Assembly (NCBI RefSeq): GCF_000204925.1
Contig: NC_015435.1
Location: 885,160-949,159 of the forward strand
Length of the DNA: 64,000 nt
Direction of reading: 5' to 3'
Source: Metallosphaera cuprina Ar-4
Lineage (GTDB): Archaea; Thermoproteota; Thermoprotei_A; Sulfolobales; Sulfolobaceae
Made by a program: the position numbers and the translations under genes. Under the pieces are notes generated by a model. The model was not told the origin of the DNA, did not search any database, and saw only the letters and a program-made list of their open reading frames with translations. Shown here in pieces: positions 8,595 through 19,669 of this stretch. Within the stretch, counting starts at the first letter, position 1. The number at the start of each line of letters is the position of its first letter.

Positions 8595-10634
8595 TTAAGG
8601 GAGAGCGTAAGGGGTACCGCTCAATTTCTTCCCTAGTGCCTTTTCCAAAGCTATGAAGACTGCAGGTAAGGCGCCAGTTGTCCCTGCCTCCCCTACCCCT
8701 CTAGCTCCACTCAAAGTTTGTGAAGGAGTGCTCACGTATTCTGTAAAGACTCTCCTCACTGCCTCAACTGCGGTAGGCACTCCGTTGTCTGCAATTGAGC
8801 TAAATAACGGATTACCCAAATCATCGTATGGGGCCCTCTCGAAGAGGACCTGGGACGCTCCCTGAAGTATACCACCTATCAGTTGTCCCTCGACTTCCGA
8901 CTCTATTATGGGTCTCCCCACGTCATCTATGGCGTAATACTCCAGGACCTTAGCCTGTCCGGTTTCCTTATCGACGTCAAGGACAGCTATGTGAACTCCC
9001 GGCGTGTAGAGATCAGGCGACTTGGAGAAAACCTCAGCCTCAAAGGTCTCGTCAGAGTTGATCGCCTGCTCTACAGTCAAGCCCTTAGACCTTATCTTCT
9101 CAAGCACCAACCTTGCAGCCTCTATTACGGCCGAACCGCCAGCTGCCGCAGATCTGCTCCCGAAACTTCCTATTCCTTCCTTAATGAGCAACGTGTTGTT
9201 AACTTCGATCCTTATCACTTCAGGGTTAACCCCCAGGACTTCACTAGCTAACACTGCGAAAGTTGTCTTGTGGGCCTGTCCGTGAGGTCCGCTTCCAACA
9301 GCAACGTAAACCTCTCCCTTTCCTACCCTCACTTTAGCCCCCTCTCCGGGGGAGCTCCTCACCACCTCAGTGAAGGCTATGAAGGAGATGGGCTTCCCTT
9401 TGTGTCTCTCCTTCATGGAGTAGTAAACCTTCTCAGCCCTCTCAAACAACTCCTTATACCCAGCCCTATCTATCCTCACTCCCAGAGGCGTCACGAATTC
9501 GCCATCTATGAAGTTCCTCTTTCTTGTCTCAACGGGACTCACGTTCAGCCTCTCCGCTAGGTCCTCGATTAACGTCTCAGTTATTAGGGCGGCCTCAGGT
9601 CTCCCGGCCCCCCTATAAGGTCCCGTCGGCGGTTTGTTAGTGTATACCCCAAGGGCTCTAATTTTAGCGAACCTCATTCTGTACGGACCGTTTAGGAGGG
9701 AACTTATGAAGCTCGGAGTTGAAGTGTTTAAGGTGAACGCGTAAGCTCCCAAATCCACCGCTATCGTCCCTTCCAAACCTAAGATGGTCCCATCCGATTT
9801 AGCGTGAAGTCTCACCTTAGAGTAAACTCCTCTACCTTGTGTAGGGTTGGTCAAATGTTCCCTCCTGGTCTCTATCCACTTCACAGGCCTTCCTAATTTA
9901 ATCGATGCGAGGGATGCCAGAACGTACTCAGCGTAAGCCGAAACCTTGTTTCCAAAACCTCCCCCTACATTAGGTGGTGAATAGACCACTATCCTCTCTG
10001 GAGGTATCCCTAAGGCCTCCTGGAGGTCAGATCTAACTCTAAATGCAGATTGGAAGGAACCTATAACGGTGAGGACGTTGCCGTCATAGTTCGCTATCAC
10101 TCCCTTGGGTTCCATAGGATGTTGAACTACTCTATCCTGGGTCAGTTCCCTCTCAACCGTCACATCCGAGTTAACAAGTTGATCTAGGTCTCCCCCTGAG
10201 AGGTTTAGATCAATCGCTATGTTACCTTTCTCATGAATCTTGATCTCCTCTTTGATCGAGTCAAGGATAGAGATCACAGGTTTCTCTTGAGAGTAGTCCA
10301 CACCAACCTCATCGATGACGTCCTCAACCTCATATCTGTCCTTCACCACGAAGGCGATCACAGGTTGACCAACAAAGTTTACCTTACCGTCGCTGAGCAC
10401 AGGCATCTTAACTACGTTCTTGCTTCTGGGGTCTGGTCTCACCGGCATGTAAGTTGAAACGGTCCTCCAATCTAGAAAGGTAAGGACTCTGTCACTCCTT
10501 GAGACGTCTAGAACTTTAGCTCGGGCGAACGGAGACCTCACTACTCCCAAAAAAACTGTTCCTGGGAGCTCCAGGTCATCTATGTACTTTCCTGTTCCCT
10601 TTACCTCATCTAAATGCTCTCTTATTCTCATCAT
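8595..10634 (-). CDS. Molybdenum hydroxylase large subunit (xanthine dehydrogenase/aldehyde oxidase/CoxL-like)
   Basis: About 679 residues. N-terminal a/b-hammerhead ([24 protein letters not shown]), molybdopterin-binding core ([40 protein letters not shown]) and the catalytic Glu in [14 protein letters not shown]. Enzymes of this family oxidise aldehydes, purines or CO at a Mo-pterin site and normally work with FAD-binding and [2Fe-2S] subunits. Neither partner gene is in this window, so it is an orphan. The longer frame from 10667 is rejected: TATA-like GCTTTTTATTG at 10655-10665 lies within it, 26 bases before ATG 10634 (a second ATG at 10631). Substrate unknown; the adjoining amino-acid permease may hint at a transported substrate. 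Confidence 0.88.
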   Translation of the reverse strand: MMRIREHLDEVKGTGKYIDDLELPGTVFLGVVRSPFARAKVLDVSRSDRVLTFLDWRTVSTYMPVRPDPRSKNVVKMPVLSDGKVNFVGQPVIAFVVKDRYEVEDVIDEVGVDYSQEKPVISILDSIKEEIKIHEKGNIAIDLNLSGGDLDQLVNSDVTVERELTQDRVVQHPMEPKGVIANYDGNVLTVIGSFQSAFRVRSDLQEALGIPPERIVVYSPPNVGGGFGNKVSAYAEYVLASLASIKLGRPVKWIETRREHLTNPTQGRGVYSKVRLHAKSDGTILGLEGTIAVDLGAYAFTLNTSTPSFISSLLNGPYRMRFAKIRALGVYTNKPPTGPYRGAGRPEAALITETLIEDLAERLNVSPVETRKRNFIDGEFVTPLGVRIDRAGYKELFERAEKVYYSMKERHKGKPISFIAFTEVVRSSPGEGAKVRVGKGEVYVAVGSGPHGQAHKTTFAVLASEVLGVNPEVIRIEVNNTLLIKEGIGSFGSRSAAAGGSAVIEAARLVLEKIRSKGLTVEQAINSDETFEAEVFSKSPDLYTPGVHIAVLDVDKETGQAKVLEYYAIDDVGRPIIESEVEGQLIGGILQGASQVLFERAPYDDLGNPLFSSIADNGVPTAVEAVRRVFTEYVSTPSQTLSGARGVGEAGTTGALPAVFIALEKALGKKLSGTPYALP

Positions 10635-10654
10635 AACGATAGACTTAGAGTTAA

Positions 10655-10665
10655 CAATAAAAAGC
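10655..10665 (-). promoter_or_regulatory. TATA-like element of the molybdenum hydroxylase gene
   Basis: GCTTTTTATTG on the minus strand, centred about 26 bases before ATG 10634. It decides the start, because it overlaps the would-be N-terminus of the longer frame. Confidence 0.5.
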
Positions 10666-10682
10666 ATATCTCGAACAAGTTT

Positions 10683-12194
10683 CTAGTCTGGAGGTATCTC
10701 TTGAAATACATCATTCAATCTTATGCCCTCTCTTCTCCTCAGCCAGCTAGCTACGAAGTATATTATGACTCCTGATCCTACTAGGGAGATCAAATATCCG
10801 GTTCCTATCGGGTTGATCCCTCCTGAGGAGATCACCCCAAAGAAGGGGTTCGTCACGGACTCATAAGCTAGAAACGCCATGAAAGCTGAGGAGAGGACCG
10901 ACGTAATGAGAAGACCCGTGTTCCTCTCTTCCCTACCTACCTTAACTCCTGTTAACCCTACCAGGAAAAGGTAGATCGCCGCTAGAGGGGTGTAAGCGTA
11001 GAGTGACTCGGCCCCGTTAACCGATATCAGAGGGATGGTAAGGAAGATTAAGGTCAGAACTAAGTCTAACACGTGGGCTAAGTAGGGTGAGGAGGCCCTG
11101 TTTAATTTCGCGAAGAAGCTGGGGAAAACCCTGTCGAAGGAGAAGGCAAAGACGTATCTTGAGAACACCACCACACCGAACGCTATAACGAAAAAGTTCC
11201 AAGCAATCAATCCCATCCCTAATACCCACTGAACTATAGGAGGGGATACAGCTATCGAAGCCGTCCAGAAGTTATAAACGAAAGTTGGGTACAACGACGC
11301 GTTGAAGGTGTACCCCCCTATCGCGTCCATAACGAAGAATGGTACAGTTATCATCATAGCGGTTAAAACGCTGGCAAAGAGGAGGTTCAACTTTATCGAA
11401 CCTTTTGCCTCAGACGCCACTGCAGGTCCAGCATAGAGCCATATGTAGGCGAAGGAGGCGAAGTAGGGTATCATGTAGATCGTGGAGGGGAGGCTGAAAA
11501 CGGGTCCTCGATAGGACGACTCGTTGATTCCCTCTCTCGTGATGAAGTCGTTTATTGCTGAGTGAAAGGTGCCTGCGATTCCAGAGTGTATCAACATTAT
11601 TACACCCAAAGCTAAGGAGGCTGAGGAGAAGATTCCTAACCAAGTCGTTAACGAGTAACCGAATCTGGGCTTCACGATGTTAATACCAATTATTATTATG
11701 AAGGCCAGGGCGGACAGTCCGTATATTAAGAGTTCCTGCGTTAAGGTTAACCTGCCGTACGGGTTTACGAAAACGTTATTGCTGAGGTTGACAAGTGAGG
11801 GAACGTTATCTAAAACCCCTATCTCAGAGAGAACCGAGTTTATTGCACTTACCGAGAAGAAAGCTGATAGAGCGAAGAAGGGAGGCATGTTGAACGCTAT
11901 CGCTATTCCCATTACGCTCCCTAGACCTCCGTGAAGTTTCCTAGAGAGCCAGATGTAATCTCCCCCTGTCCTCGGCATCCTCATCATGAGGGCTGTATAC
12001 ACCCCAACGAGAGGGAGAGAAACAAGGAAAGTCAGGAGTGAGGCCACCCATAAGTTGGCTCCAGGCAAAATGTAAGGGGAGATCCCCTGAAAGACCGCCA
12101 ATCCGGCCCCCATGTTCGCCACGTTAAGCATGATCAGGTCCTTCAACGTTGCGTGTTTCACTAAACCAGAGGATTGCCTAAGGAACTTGGACAT
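10683..12194 (-). CDS. APC superfamily amino acid permease
   Basis: About 503 residues with about twelve membrane segments. Segment 1 has the APC unwound-helix region (NVANMGAGLAVFQGISPY), followed by MMRMPRTGGDYIWLSRKLHGG, a hallmark of archaeal and bacterial APC permeases. Imports amino acids or related amines; substrate not determined. The frame runs back to 12260, but that would overlap the divergent gene at 12259; Met 12194 (MSKFLRQSSGLVKHATLKD) begins the conserved N-terminus. Its 3' end is 48 bases before the molybdenum enzyme start, so the two could be functionally linked though each has its own promoter-like element. Confidence 0.87.
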   Translation of the reverse strand: MSKFLRQSSGLVKHATLKDLIMLNVANMGAGLAVFQGISPYILPGANLWVASLLTFLVSLPLVGVYTALMMRMPRTGGDYIWLSRKLHGGLGSVMGIAIAFNMPPFFALSAFFSVSAINSVLSEIGVLDNVPSLVNLSNNVFVNPYGRLTLTQELLIYGLSALAFIIIIGINIVKPRFGYSLTTWLGIFSSASLALGVIMLIHSGIAGTFHSAINDFITREGINESSYRGPVFSLPSTIYMIPYFASFAYIWLYAGPAVASEAKGSIKLNLLFASVLTAMMITVPFFVMDAIGGYTFNASLYPTFVYNFWTASIAVSPPIVQWVLGMGLIAWNFFVIAFGVVVFSRYVFAFSFDRVFPSFFAKLNRASSPYLAHVLDLVLTLIFLTIPLISVNGAESLYAYTPLAAIYLFLVGLTGVKVGREERNTGLLITSVLSSAFMAFLAYESVTNPFFGVISSGGINPIGTGYLISLVGSGVIIYFVASWLRRREGIRLNDVFQEIPPD

Positions 12195-12258
12195 GAGAGA
12201 AACTACTATGATTAAATCTGATAAATCTATAACATTTAAACAAGTTATGCAATAGCTC
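12195..12258. promoter_or_regulatory. Divergent promoter region, APC permease / NAD kinase-like fusion
   Basis: Only 64 bases separate the two start codons. AACATTTAAACAAG near 12230-12243 suits the rightward gene (about 23 bases before ATG 12259); A/T-rich GATTTATCAGATTTAATC on the other strand serves the leftward one. The winged-helix protein encoded to the right could regulate this shared region (inference). Confidence 0.45.
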
Positions 12259-13254
12259 ATGAGTGAGGCGGCAAAAATGGCTGAACCAAGGATCGAAAGC
12301 GTCTCGCTCAGGGCTGAGGAAGTGGGGGAGAAAGTGAAGGATAAGGCGGAAAGGGTCTTAAGCTCTTACAACGTTAAGGTCAGGGAAGAAGGATACGACG
12401 CCATTATGATAATAGGAACGGACAGTTACCTTTTACACATACTTCAGAACATGAGGACTGAGGCGCCTATATTTCACGTCAGTCCTCCTAGTTATAACAC
12501 CTTTTACTCCTCAGTAGATTGGGAGGAATTAGATCTTGGAGTAAGAAAAATATCTAGGGGAGAGTATCACGTGGATCACTTCACAAGGCTTAAGGTAGCC
12601 CTAGACAGGGAAATCTACTCCTTAAACGAAGTTGCAATATTCCCATCGAGGAGCGCGACTTTGATGGAGTACTCGCTTTACGTCGACGATGAGATGCTCT
12701 GGAAGGATAGGGCGGACGGAGTTATAGTCTCCACCCCTGCGGGTTCAACCGCTTACGCTTTCTCCGCAGGAGGTCCCATGGTCATAAGGGGAGCTAAGGT
12801 CTTCATTGCTGTCCCGGTTAACTCGCTCAATCCAATGAGAAGGAGCCTTGTGATCTCCGACGACTCAAAACTGGTTATAGAGCCGTCAAGCGTTACCTCA
12901 ATAGAGGCGGTAATCGACGGGATATCTAGGATAAAGGTTAAAAATAGGATATTGATAGAGAAGGGGACCCCAGCTCCCTTCATTAGGTTGTTTAAGAAGT
13001 TAGGAGAGAACATAGAGAGGAAGGCAAAGCTTTCAATAGAGCAGGGCATACCACCGAGCGCTAAGTTCGTGTTGAAGATGCTTCAGATATACGGAGAGGC
13101 CTCGATTAAGGAACTGCTTGAGAGGACTGGATTACCTGAGAGAACCATTAGGTACGCCTTATCTGTACTTGTGAAGGAAGGTATCGTGAAGAGAGTGACT
13201 AATCCGAGGAATCTACAGCAAAGGATTTACAAAGTCGCAGAAAAAGCTAAATAA
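12259..13254 (+). CDS. NAD kinase-like domain fused to a C-terminal winged helix
   Basis: 331 residues. Residues about 40-255 match the NAD kinase fold: DAIMIIGTDSYLL (48-59) at the place of the GGDGT loop, SLNEVAIF (121-128) with the NE pair, and STPAGSTAYAFSAGG (158-172), the second nucleotide-binding motif. The GGDG catalytic loop reads GTDS: Asp55 is kept, both flanking glycines are altered. Residues about 265-326 form a winged helix (SIKELLERTGLPERTIRYAL, then a basic wing VKRVTNPRNLQQRIYKV). Either a reduced-activity NAD kinase or an NAD(P)-sensing transcription regulator; the fusion and altered loop favour the second. Leaderless and divergent from the APC permease. Confidence 0.8.
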   Translation: MSEAAKMAEPRIESVSLRAEEVGEKVKDKAERVLSSYNVKVREEGYDAIMIIGTDSYLLHILQNMRTEAPIFHVSPPSYNTFYSSVDWEELDLGVRKISRGEYHVDHFTRLKVALDREIYSLNEVAIFPSRSATLMEYSLYVDDEMLWKDRADGVIVSTPAGSTAYAFSAGGPMVIRGAKVFIAVPVNSLNPMRRSLVISDDSKLVIEPSSVTSIEAVIDGISRIKVKNRILIEKGTPAPFIRLFKKLGENIERKAKLSIEQGIPPSAKFVLKMLQIYGEASIKELLERTGLPERTIRYALSVLVKEGIVKRVTNPRNLQQRIYKVAEKAK

Positions 13255-13781
13255 GTTCGTACTCTACGTTATAGTTCGCGTGCTAAAAACCAGAGAGAAA
13301 TGGTAAATAGAGTTCGTTGATTTCAAAATCAATGGATGATAACTAAAATTCACGGACCATCAAATTCGTTCTATTCAACTAGTAACGACTTAAATTAATG
13401 AACTAACATGTCTGAGATTTGAGGTAAAAACTACAGTATAGTTAATACAAGGTTGGAGGACAAGTCGAATCTAGATTTAATTTCTAATAGAGACGCTCAA
13501 TGATAGCTAGGTCAGATCTAAAATAATTTTTATATTTTTAAATAGTTTGATGGAAGGTGATTCTACATAAAGAGCGTCATCTTCGTTCCTTTTTTATCAT
13601 GTTAAAATTAGATAAATTTAACAAGATCGGAAGGTCTAGTTTATTAATAAAACTTTGGCGCAATACAGTTAGACTTTTCCCTAAAATGTGTTCAGGTCTG
13701 ATCGATGATGAATTTAGATTAAGTTAATATAGAAAAGTCAATTGGAATAGTTATGGCCGATAAAGTATAGAAAATGATTAG
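13255..13781. other. Gene-free stretch of 527 bases
   Basis: A/T-rich, stops in all frames, no structure that I could support as an RNA gene. A CGATGATGAATT motif near 13703 resembles a C box, but no matching D box (CTGA) follows at the right distance. Confidence 0.4.
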
Positions 13782-14042
13782 TTGATCTTCTATGAAAAGG
13801 AACTAAAGCAACTATTATACGAAATAATATTAATAAATCATATTGATAAAATAGCAAAGGAGTTAGAGATGATGTCCAGGATGATTAAGATTAACGGCGT
13901 CCTATTTAATGGGGTTATCGTAATTATAATCTCGCTAGTCCTACTTGATGTGTTTAAGGGAGCGGTAAGTCTAACCTTGGTAGGTATGTTTATAGGAATT
14001 ATGTTAGGGATACTAATGTCCATATTATTATGGATTATATAA
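13782..14042 (+). CDS. Small membrane protein, two predicted membrane segments
   Basis: 86 residues if begun at TTG 13782; ATG 13866 would give a shorter form. The N-terminal third is an amphipathic, charged helix (KELKQLLYEIILI...AKELEMMSRMI) and the rest two strongly hydrophobic segments joined by DVFKGA. Seen only as a small helical membrane protein; no family recognised and no gene partner nearby. A/T-rich and isolated, so the start and reality are uncertain. Confidence 0.45.
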   Translation: MIFYEKELKQLLYEIILINHIDKIAKELEMMSRMIKINGVLFNGVIVIIISLVLLDVFKGAVSLTLVGMFIGIMLGILMSILLWII

Positions 14043-14695
14043 ATACTATAAATCGAATAAAATTCTAGATTTTGTTATGAATAGATCGGAAGGTTCGATT
14101 AGCTTCAGTAACGAATTACATTTTTGAGCGCAAAGCTTCACCAAGTCAACGGAGAGGAACACGTGCTTTAGAGTGAGCTTATTGGTCATCCGATCTCTAT
14201 AACGTGAAGCGTGAGGTGATCAGAACTTTCAATTAGAGCTATTGCATCAATCAGGATCTTACGGGACGGCGATCTTCAACCTATTGGGTTACACAGTAGA
14301 TTATCGACGGTTATTTGGACTTCTATAAAGGGTTTACAACTAATTAATTTATTGGAAAACGTTCTGGATGCTAAACAAAACACGTTTTAGTTTAACACGT
14401 TTTAGTTTAAAATCTTTCCAATTAATTATGAACAGTTATTCTGCGTCAATAAATGAGAAATTATCATAAAAACAAGGACTATAATATATCATTATCTAAA
14501 TGAGCAACGAAAAATATATCTATATATTAATATATCCTCATGAACCTCCGAGATAGAGGTAAATAAGAATTAAGTTTATTATGAAATCCCAAAAAATTTT
14601 GAACACTTTCAATCCAAATAAGCTTCAGTGATGATCTTTGTTTTTCCCTCCAAAGTATGCAAAATCCTTATATTAGACTAATTGTATTTTAAGTA
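14043..14695. other. Gene-free stretch of 653 bases with a 15-bp tandem repeat and promoter
   Basis: No gene seen. AACACGTTTTAGTTT is present twice head to tail (14379-14393 and 14394-14408). TCCTTATATTA at 14664-14674 lies about 26 bases before ATG 14696 and is the likely promoter of the endoglucanase. Confidence 0.5.
14379..14408. repeat. Two perfect 15-bp tandem repeats
   Basis: AACACGTTTTAGTTT at 14379-14393 and again at 14394-14408. No gene overlaps. Confidence 0.9.
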
Positions 14696-15676
14696 ATGAA
14701 ACTAAAGATAGTGTTCGCAATAGCGATAATTATCATAGTCCTAGTCTCTTTCTCTGCGTATTGGTATTCTAGAACATCTCATAATGAAGTAAACGTTGCT
14801 TATACGAAACCAACTGATGAGGTTAAACTGTTTCCGACTCAATCAAGGGGATTCTCGTTAATAGGTAGTTACCTGAGTGACAGTAGGTACGGTATGGCTC
14901 AACTTTACGGCCAAAGCTCTTCATTGATGGCATCTCCGTTCCTTTGGAACGTGAAGGAGGGAGAGGGTCAGGTAACAATGAACTTCTCAAACTACTTGAA
15001 AGTTGTAATCAACATGAGCAAGGTTAATAAGATAACTCCTTCAATTCCAGTTGACGGATATCCTGGGTTAATGTACGGTAGAGAGATGTGGTTCCCATTT
15101 GTTGCTCAAACTGAAACTTACAGGCTGAACTTACCTGAGATCGTAAATGATTTACCCTCATTTTACTCCATATTGAACTACTCGATCTTCGTTAACGAAG
15201 GAACAGTTGATGACTTCTCCTACGACATATGGCTGAGTCAGAACCCTAATATCACTTACCTGAAGTATGGAGACTTTGAGGTTATGATTTGGTTATATTG
15301 GCACGAGAACTTCTCTTCAGACAAGTACATGATCTACACGGGAGAGATGACCATACCTGTGGAGGTGAACGGAACCTTCGAACCAATGAACTTCTCAGTG
15401 TACGTTTTACCCAGGACGGGTTCCGCGGACGGATGGACCGGCGTTTACTTACTTGCCCCTAGGAACCTGCAGGGAAGCGTTGGAGTCCCGATAGCGTATG
15501 TTCTAAACAATATGAGTCCTTACCTCAGCAAGGTAAAGATAAACATCTATAACACTTCGAAGTACTACTTAGACGCCATTCAGGTAGGTATGGAGTTTAA
15601 CGACATTTCAGGTACCGCTGACTTAGGATATTCTCTCTATTCTTGGACTTTAACGTTTGGCAACGCGACTGCCTGA
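14696..15676 (+). CDS. GH12 family endo-beta-1,4-glucanase, secreted or membrane-anchored
   Basis: 326 residues. A hydrophobic N-terminal segment (residues 4-22) is a signal peptide or anchor. The body shows the GH12 jelly-roll landmarks in order: GREMWFPFV (128-136), FSYDIWLSQ (174-182), FEVMIWLYW (194-202) with the likely nucleophile Glu195, and IQVGMEF (295-301) with the likely acid/base Glu300. GH12 enzymes cut beta-1,4-glucans such as cellulose or glucuronoxylan; Sulfolobales hold several secreted, acid-active members. Aromatic- and Asn-rich composition with several N-x-S/T sequons fits an extracellular protein. Leaderless start. Monocistronic by spacing; a DHA2 carrier follows with its own promoter. 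Confidence 0.85.
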   Translation: MKLKIVFAIAIIIIVLVSFSAYWYSRTSHNEVNVAYTKPTDEVKLFPTQSRGFSLIGSYLSDSRYGMAQLYGQSSSLMASPFLWNVKEGEGQVTMNFSNYLKVVINMSKVNKITPSIPVDGYPGLMYGREMWFPFVAQTETYRLNLPEIVNDLPSFYSILNYSIFVNEGTVDDFSYDIWLSQNPNITYLKYGDFEVMIWLYWHENFSSDKYMIYTGEMTIPVEVNGTFEPMNFSVYVLPRTGSADGWTGVYLLAPRNLQGSVGVPIAYVLNNMSPYLSKVKINIYNTSKYYLDAIQVGMEFNDISGTADLGYSLYSWTLTFGNATA

Positions 15677-15809
15677 TTTTTAAGCCTAGGGCGTTCCAAG
15701 ATTAGACTCTTCTAACTCTTGCTCTATAATGAAAGATAGTTCTAAGCTTAAACCTTAAGAAAGAAATCCTAAAGAAATTTTAAAATATGATGATTAGACA
15801 TCTAATTGT

Positions 15810-17501
15810 ATGGTTCAATACAAATGGGTCGCTTTATCCAACACAAGCTTGGGAGTATTTATGGGTTTCATGAACTCTAACATCGTCTTAATATCACTTC
15901 CTGCAATCTTTAGGGGAATTGGGATAAATCCCTTCAACTCATTTCAATACCTTCTCTGGATACTCTTTGGTTACAGCATAGTTTCAGCTGTCTTAGTTGT
16001 TAACCTGGGAAGGATATCTGACATATTTGGGAGAGTGAGGATGTACAATTTAGGCTTCCTGATATTTACGATAGCTTCAATACTCCTTTACTTAACTCCT
16101 GGGAAAGGAGACGTTGCTGCCTTACAACTGGTAATATATAGAGTGATACAGGCTATAGGAGGAGCCTTCCTTATGGCCAATAGCGCTGCCATACTTTCAG
16201 AGGCCTTCCCTCCAAGACAAAGGGGGTTTGCCTTGGGACTGAACGGGGTTATAGGTATCTTCGGAGGAGTGGCTGGAATAATAATCGGTGGAATATTAGC
16301 GTCGATCTATTGGAGGGACGTGTTCTTAGTTAACGTTCCTATAGGTATATTAGGGACGATATGGTCAATGAAGTCGTTAAAGCAGCTCTCCAAACCTGAT
16401 AGGAACCAAAGGATAGACCTACCAGGCAACGTAATTTTCGCCTTATCTTTAATCCTGATCCTAATAGGAATAACGTATGGAATCTTACCTTACGGTAATC
16501 AAGTTACCGGGTGGTCTAACCCTTACGTGATATCTTCGATCGTAGCTGGGCTAGCTCTGTTGGGAGGTTTCCTATTCATTGAGACCAAGGTTCCAGACCC
16601 GATGTTCAGACTTGAACTGTTCAAGATAAGGGCTTTCAGCATGGCCTCCTTCTCAATAATTTTAGCTCAATTAGCGTTAGGAGGTTTGCAACTGATGTTA
16701 GTTCTGTTACTTCAGGCAATTTGGCTTCCCCTTCACGGTTACAGCTACGCCGTAACTCCGTTCTGGGCAGGGATCTATTTGCTTCCTCTCTTAGCTGGGT
16801 TCGGAGTGATGGGTTCGATAGCCGGTAAGCTCTCAGACAGGTATGGGGCCAGGACCCTCTCCACTATTGGCCTAGTGATATTAGGTATAGGTCTTCTTTT
16901 CTTAACTACGTTAAGTTACAATTTCAACTACGTGGAGTTCGCAACGATCATATTTTTAATGGGTGTGGGAAACGGTCTGTTCGTATCCCCCAACAACGCC
17001 GCCCTAATGAACGCGGCGCCTCCAAAACATAGGGGCTCAGCCTCAGGGATAAGGGCTATGTTCACCAACGTGGGAAGTACTCTCAGCATAGGAGTGTTCT
17101 TCACAATAGTTATTGAAGTCCTTTACCTACTGCTACCCTCAACGTTTTCCTCAGCCTTAACCTCACTGGGTGCCTCACAGTTAGCCCCTTACATGGAAAA
17201 GATACCTCCTACGGCGGCAATATTTGCGGCTTTCCTTGGGTACAACCCAGTAAGCGCTATAATATCTCAACTTCCCGCTAATGTAGCGGGATCTATTCCC
17301 CCCTCTGTGATCAATGTCGTAACCTCTAACACCTGGTTCCCCTCAGTCATAGCCCCCTCATTCATGCAAGCCTTGAGGATCGCCTTTCTATCCGCTGCCA
17401 TCCTTTCCTTTGCCGCAGCCATCACTTCAGCTTTAAGAGGTAAGATGGTTGTTTATGAGGAGAGGATGACTGAGGTTAAGGAACAGAAGAGAACAAACTA
17501 A
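15810..17501 (+). CDS. MFS drug efflux transporter, DHA2 (14-helix) family
   Basis: 563 residues, about fourteen membrane segments. [20 protein letters not shown] is the signature-A loop after segment 2; [25 protein letters not shown] is the motif typical of EmrB/QacA-type carriers; [12 protein letters not shown] is its second-half counterpart. Likely proton-coupled export of organic compounds; substrate unknown. AAATTTTAAAAT near 15774-15786 fits the leaderless ATG 15810. Confidence 0.9.
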   Translation: MVQYKWVALSNTSLGVFMGFMNSNIVLISLPAIFRGIGINPFNSFQYLLWILFGYSIVSAVLVVNLGRISDIFGRVRMYNLGFLIFTIASILLYLTPGKGDVAALQLVIYRVIQAIGGAFLMANSAAILSEAFPPRQRGFALGLNGVIGIFGGVAGIIIGGILASIYWRDVFLVNVPIGILGTIWSMKSLKQLSKPDRNQRIDLPGNVIFALSLILILIGITYGILPYGNQVTGWSNPYVISSIVAGLALLGGFLFIETKVPDPMFRLELFKIRAFSMASFSIILAQLALGGLQLMLVLLLQAIWLPLHGYSYAVTPFWAGIYLLPLLAGFGVMGSIAGKLSDRYGARTLSTIGLVILGIGLLFLTTLSYNFNYVEFATIIFLMGVGNGLFVSPNNAALMNAAPPKHRGSASGIRAMFTNVGSTLSIGVFFTIVIEVLYLLLPSTFSSALTSLGASQLAPYMEKIPPTAAIFAAFLGYNPVSAIISQLPANVAGSIPPSVINVVTSNTWFPSVIAPSFMQALRIAFLSAAILSFAAAITSALRGKMVVYEERMTEVKEQKRTN

Positions 17502-17622
17502 AGATCTTAGCTATCATAAAATTTTTAAACATTACATTTTATTCAATATTAGGCTTCACTCTCTGCTCTGAATTTAAACTATATTTAGAAAAATTTTTTA
17601 GATAATAGGTCCTATTTAACTT

Positions 17623-18333
17623 ATGGATTGCATAAAGCTTAGCAACGTCTTTAAGAGGTTCGGTAGCGTAACTGCATTGAACGGAATATCGTTTGAGGTC
17701 CCATATAACGGGAGATACGCTCTGCTAGGACCTAACGGTGCAGGTAAGTCAACTACGATGAAGATCCTCGCCGGACTGATTCAGCCCGACGACGGAAGGG
17801 TAGAGGTGAAGGGCCTCAAACCTGGAAGTAAGGAGGTTAAGAGGATATTAGCTTACCTCCCTGAGGATCCGGTTCCCTATAGGATACTTACAGTGAGGGA
17901 GAACCTGGAGTATTTCGCAGCGTTAAGAGGAATCCCTAACCCTAAGGAGAGGGCGGAAGAGATGATTAGTCTCTTAAACATGACCGAGTTTGAAAGGGTG
18001 CAAGCTGGGAAGTTGTCTAGAGGCAACCAACAGAGGTTATCTCTGGCTCTCGTTCTACTTCACAACCCTGAGATTCTCCTGTTGGACGAGCCCTTAAACT
18101 ACCTTGATATTCCGACGCAGGAGAGAGTGATTGACATCTTAAAGGGCTTGAACTCTACTTTCCTCGTTTCAACTCACATCATGTCCATAGCCTTGAGGCT
18201 GACTGATCACGTGATAGTCATATCTAGAGGTAAGGTCGTCTGGACTGGAAGCATAACGGAACTCAGATCTTTGGGAAGGGAAGACGAGCCTATAGAGAGC
18301 GTAGTTTCTAGGATGATGACGAATGCTGGTTAA
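17623..18333 (+). CDS. ABC transporter ATP-binding protein
   Basis: 236 residues, a complete nucleotide-binding domain: Walker [16 protein letters not shown]-loop region AYLPEDP, signature [14 protein letters not shown] (a LSRGN form of LSGGQ), Walker [14 protein letters not shown] and switch His in VSTHIMS. Resembles ATPases of ABC-2 type exporters and natively unassigned archaeal systems. It overlaps the following membrane gene by 11 bases, so the two form one transporter. AAAAATTTTTTAG near 17590-17602 fits the leaderless ATG. Confidence 0.93.
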   Translation: MDCIKLSNVFKRFGSVTALNGISFEVPYNGRYALLGPNGAGKSTTMKILAGLIQPDDGRVEVKGLKPGSKEVKRILAYLPEDPVPYRILTVRENLEYFAALRGIPNPKERAEEMISLLNMTEFERVQAGKLSRGNQQRLSLALVLLHNPEILLLDEPLNYLDIPTQERVIDILKGLNSTFLVSTHIMSIALRLTDHVIVISRGKVVWTGSITELRSLGREDEPIESVVSRMMTNAG

Positions 18334-19669
18334 ACTCCTGAAGGTAATCATCCTATCCAGGTTCCCTAAGTCCACCATCCTTGTAATTTTAGCCTTGGAT
18401 GCCGTTATGATACTTATAAGCTTTCCGGGAAGGAACTTCTCACCCGTCATTTCACCTGAATTTTCGCTGCTCTCTACGCTATACATAACGTTCCTAGTCG
18501 CGATCTCACCCTTCAACTCTAGGTTTAACCTAATAACTAAGTCGGACTCGGATTTCCTAGTTATGATTCCGGTCGATGACAGGGAGTTGATAACTTCTCT
18601 GGTTCTAGGCTACTTTTTCGTGAGTATGTTGTTTTCAGCGGTTTTCGTAGCTTGGTTCGTATACGCCTTGGGCTTATCAGGCCTGATCATACTTCCCCTG
18701 TTGGCTCTAACCATATCCTCCATGTCTGGGGCCGTTTATAACTTAAGCCTTAAGGCTAAGGTGGGCGTCAGTCTCAGTCTGACCGCTTGGTTCCTCTCAT
18801 CGCTTGCCAAGTTTCCCTTGAGTCCTCTCTCTATGTTCTTTGGGTTCAAATTAGGCTACGTGTTTTTTTCTGCCCTCGCTATCACCTTGCTAGCGCTGGC
18901 CCTAAAGAGGTTCAACTATACTACTTTCTCCACTTTATCTTACACTCCTCCAGGTAAAGATGAGGTTAAAAACGAGTTCACGTTCAACTCTAGAAATCCG
19001 TTCATTCTCATGTTAGGGAGGAACTTAAGGATATTCGAGTTGGGCGGAAGGATGAACCTTTTCGGGAGTTACACCTACATCTCCAGGAGGATAGAGTGGT
19101 GGAAGATTCTAAGCGTTATGATTGGTGTAGCGGCAGTTATAGCACTCTTAGATCTGTTGGGAGTTAGAGCCTTCCTACTAGACTTTTACGTTGTTATCGG
19201 ATTGTGGATATTTACGATCTCGTACGCAAACTCCGCCTTCATCTCTGAACCCATTTGGCTCGACATGAACGTGATGAACCCTTTGGAGTTCGCTAGATAT
19301 TACGTTATAAGCAAGGCGCTATCGGTTCTCCTCATGCTCCTTCCTATCTCCCTTATCTTCCTTATCGTAGGAAAGGTTGGAGTCTTCCTTTCGTTATTCC
19401 TCGAACTTCCGCTAAGCTCAATAACGATCATGTCGCTGTACTCTAGGTTCTATCAAGTTAACTTTCAAAATCCTATGACTTTTAGCCCGAGTAGATTCCT
19501 CGTCGGTTTCATTACGGTAATACCATTAACTGGAATTATAGTCCTGACACTTCTTCCTCTGCCTGTGGTGATGATCGGGGTTACAGCTTTTGAACTCCTG
19601 ATATCGGTGCCTTTCCTTCTTTCGCGAGGATATTGGGAGAGGGTAATAGAGAAAATAATGACGAGCTGA
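18323..19669 (+). CDS. ABC transporter membrane subunit
   Basis: 448 residues with about ten to twelve hydrophobic segments and only short loops, including a charged one ([25 protein letters not shown], middle of the protein). No family motif recognised; the assignment comes from the 11-base overlap with the ATPase and the absence of any other membrane partner. Direction of transport and substrate are unknown. Confidence 0.78.
   Translation: MLVKLLKVIILSRFPKSTILVILALDAVMILISFPGRNFSPVISPEFSLLSTLYITFLVAISPFNSRFNLITKSDSDFLVMIPVDDRELITSLVLGYFFVSMLFSAVFVAWFVYALGLSGLIILPLLALTISSMSGAVYNLSLKAKVGVSLSLTAWFLSSLAKFPLSPLSMFFGFKLGYVFFSALAITLLALALKRFNYTTFSTLSYTPPGKDEVKNEFTFNSRNPFILMLGRNLRIFELGGRMNLFGSYTYISRRIEWWKILSVMIGVAAVIALLDLLGVRAFLLDFYVVIGLWIFTISYANSAFISEPIWLDMNVMNPLEFARYYVISKALSVLLMLLPISLIFLIVGKVGVFLSLFLELPLSSITIMSLYSRFYQVNFQNPMTFSPSRFLVGFITVIPLTGIIVLTLLPLPVVMIGVTAFELLISVPFLLSRGYWERVIEKIMTS

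Noticed and set aside
13703-13740. Possible C/D box RNA (GATGATGA motif)
   Set aside because: No CTGA box at the proper distance; similar lone motifs near 27544 and 53801 were also dropped.
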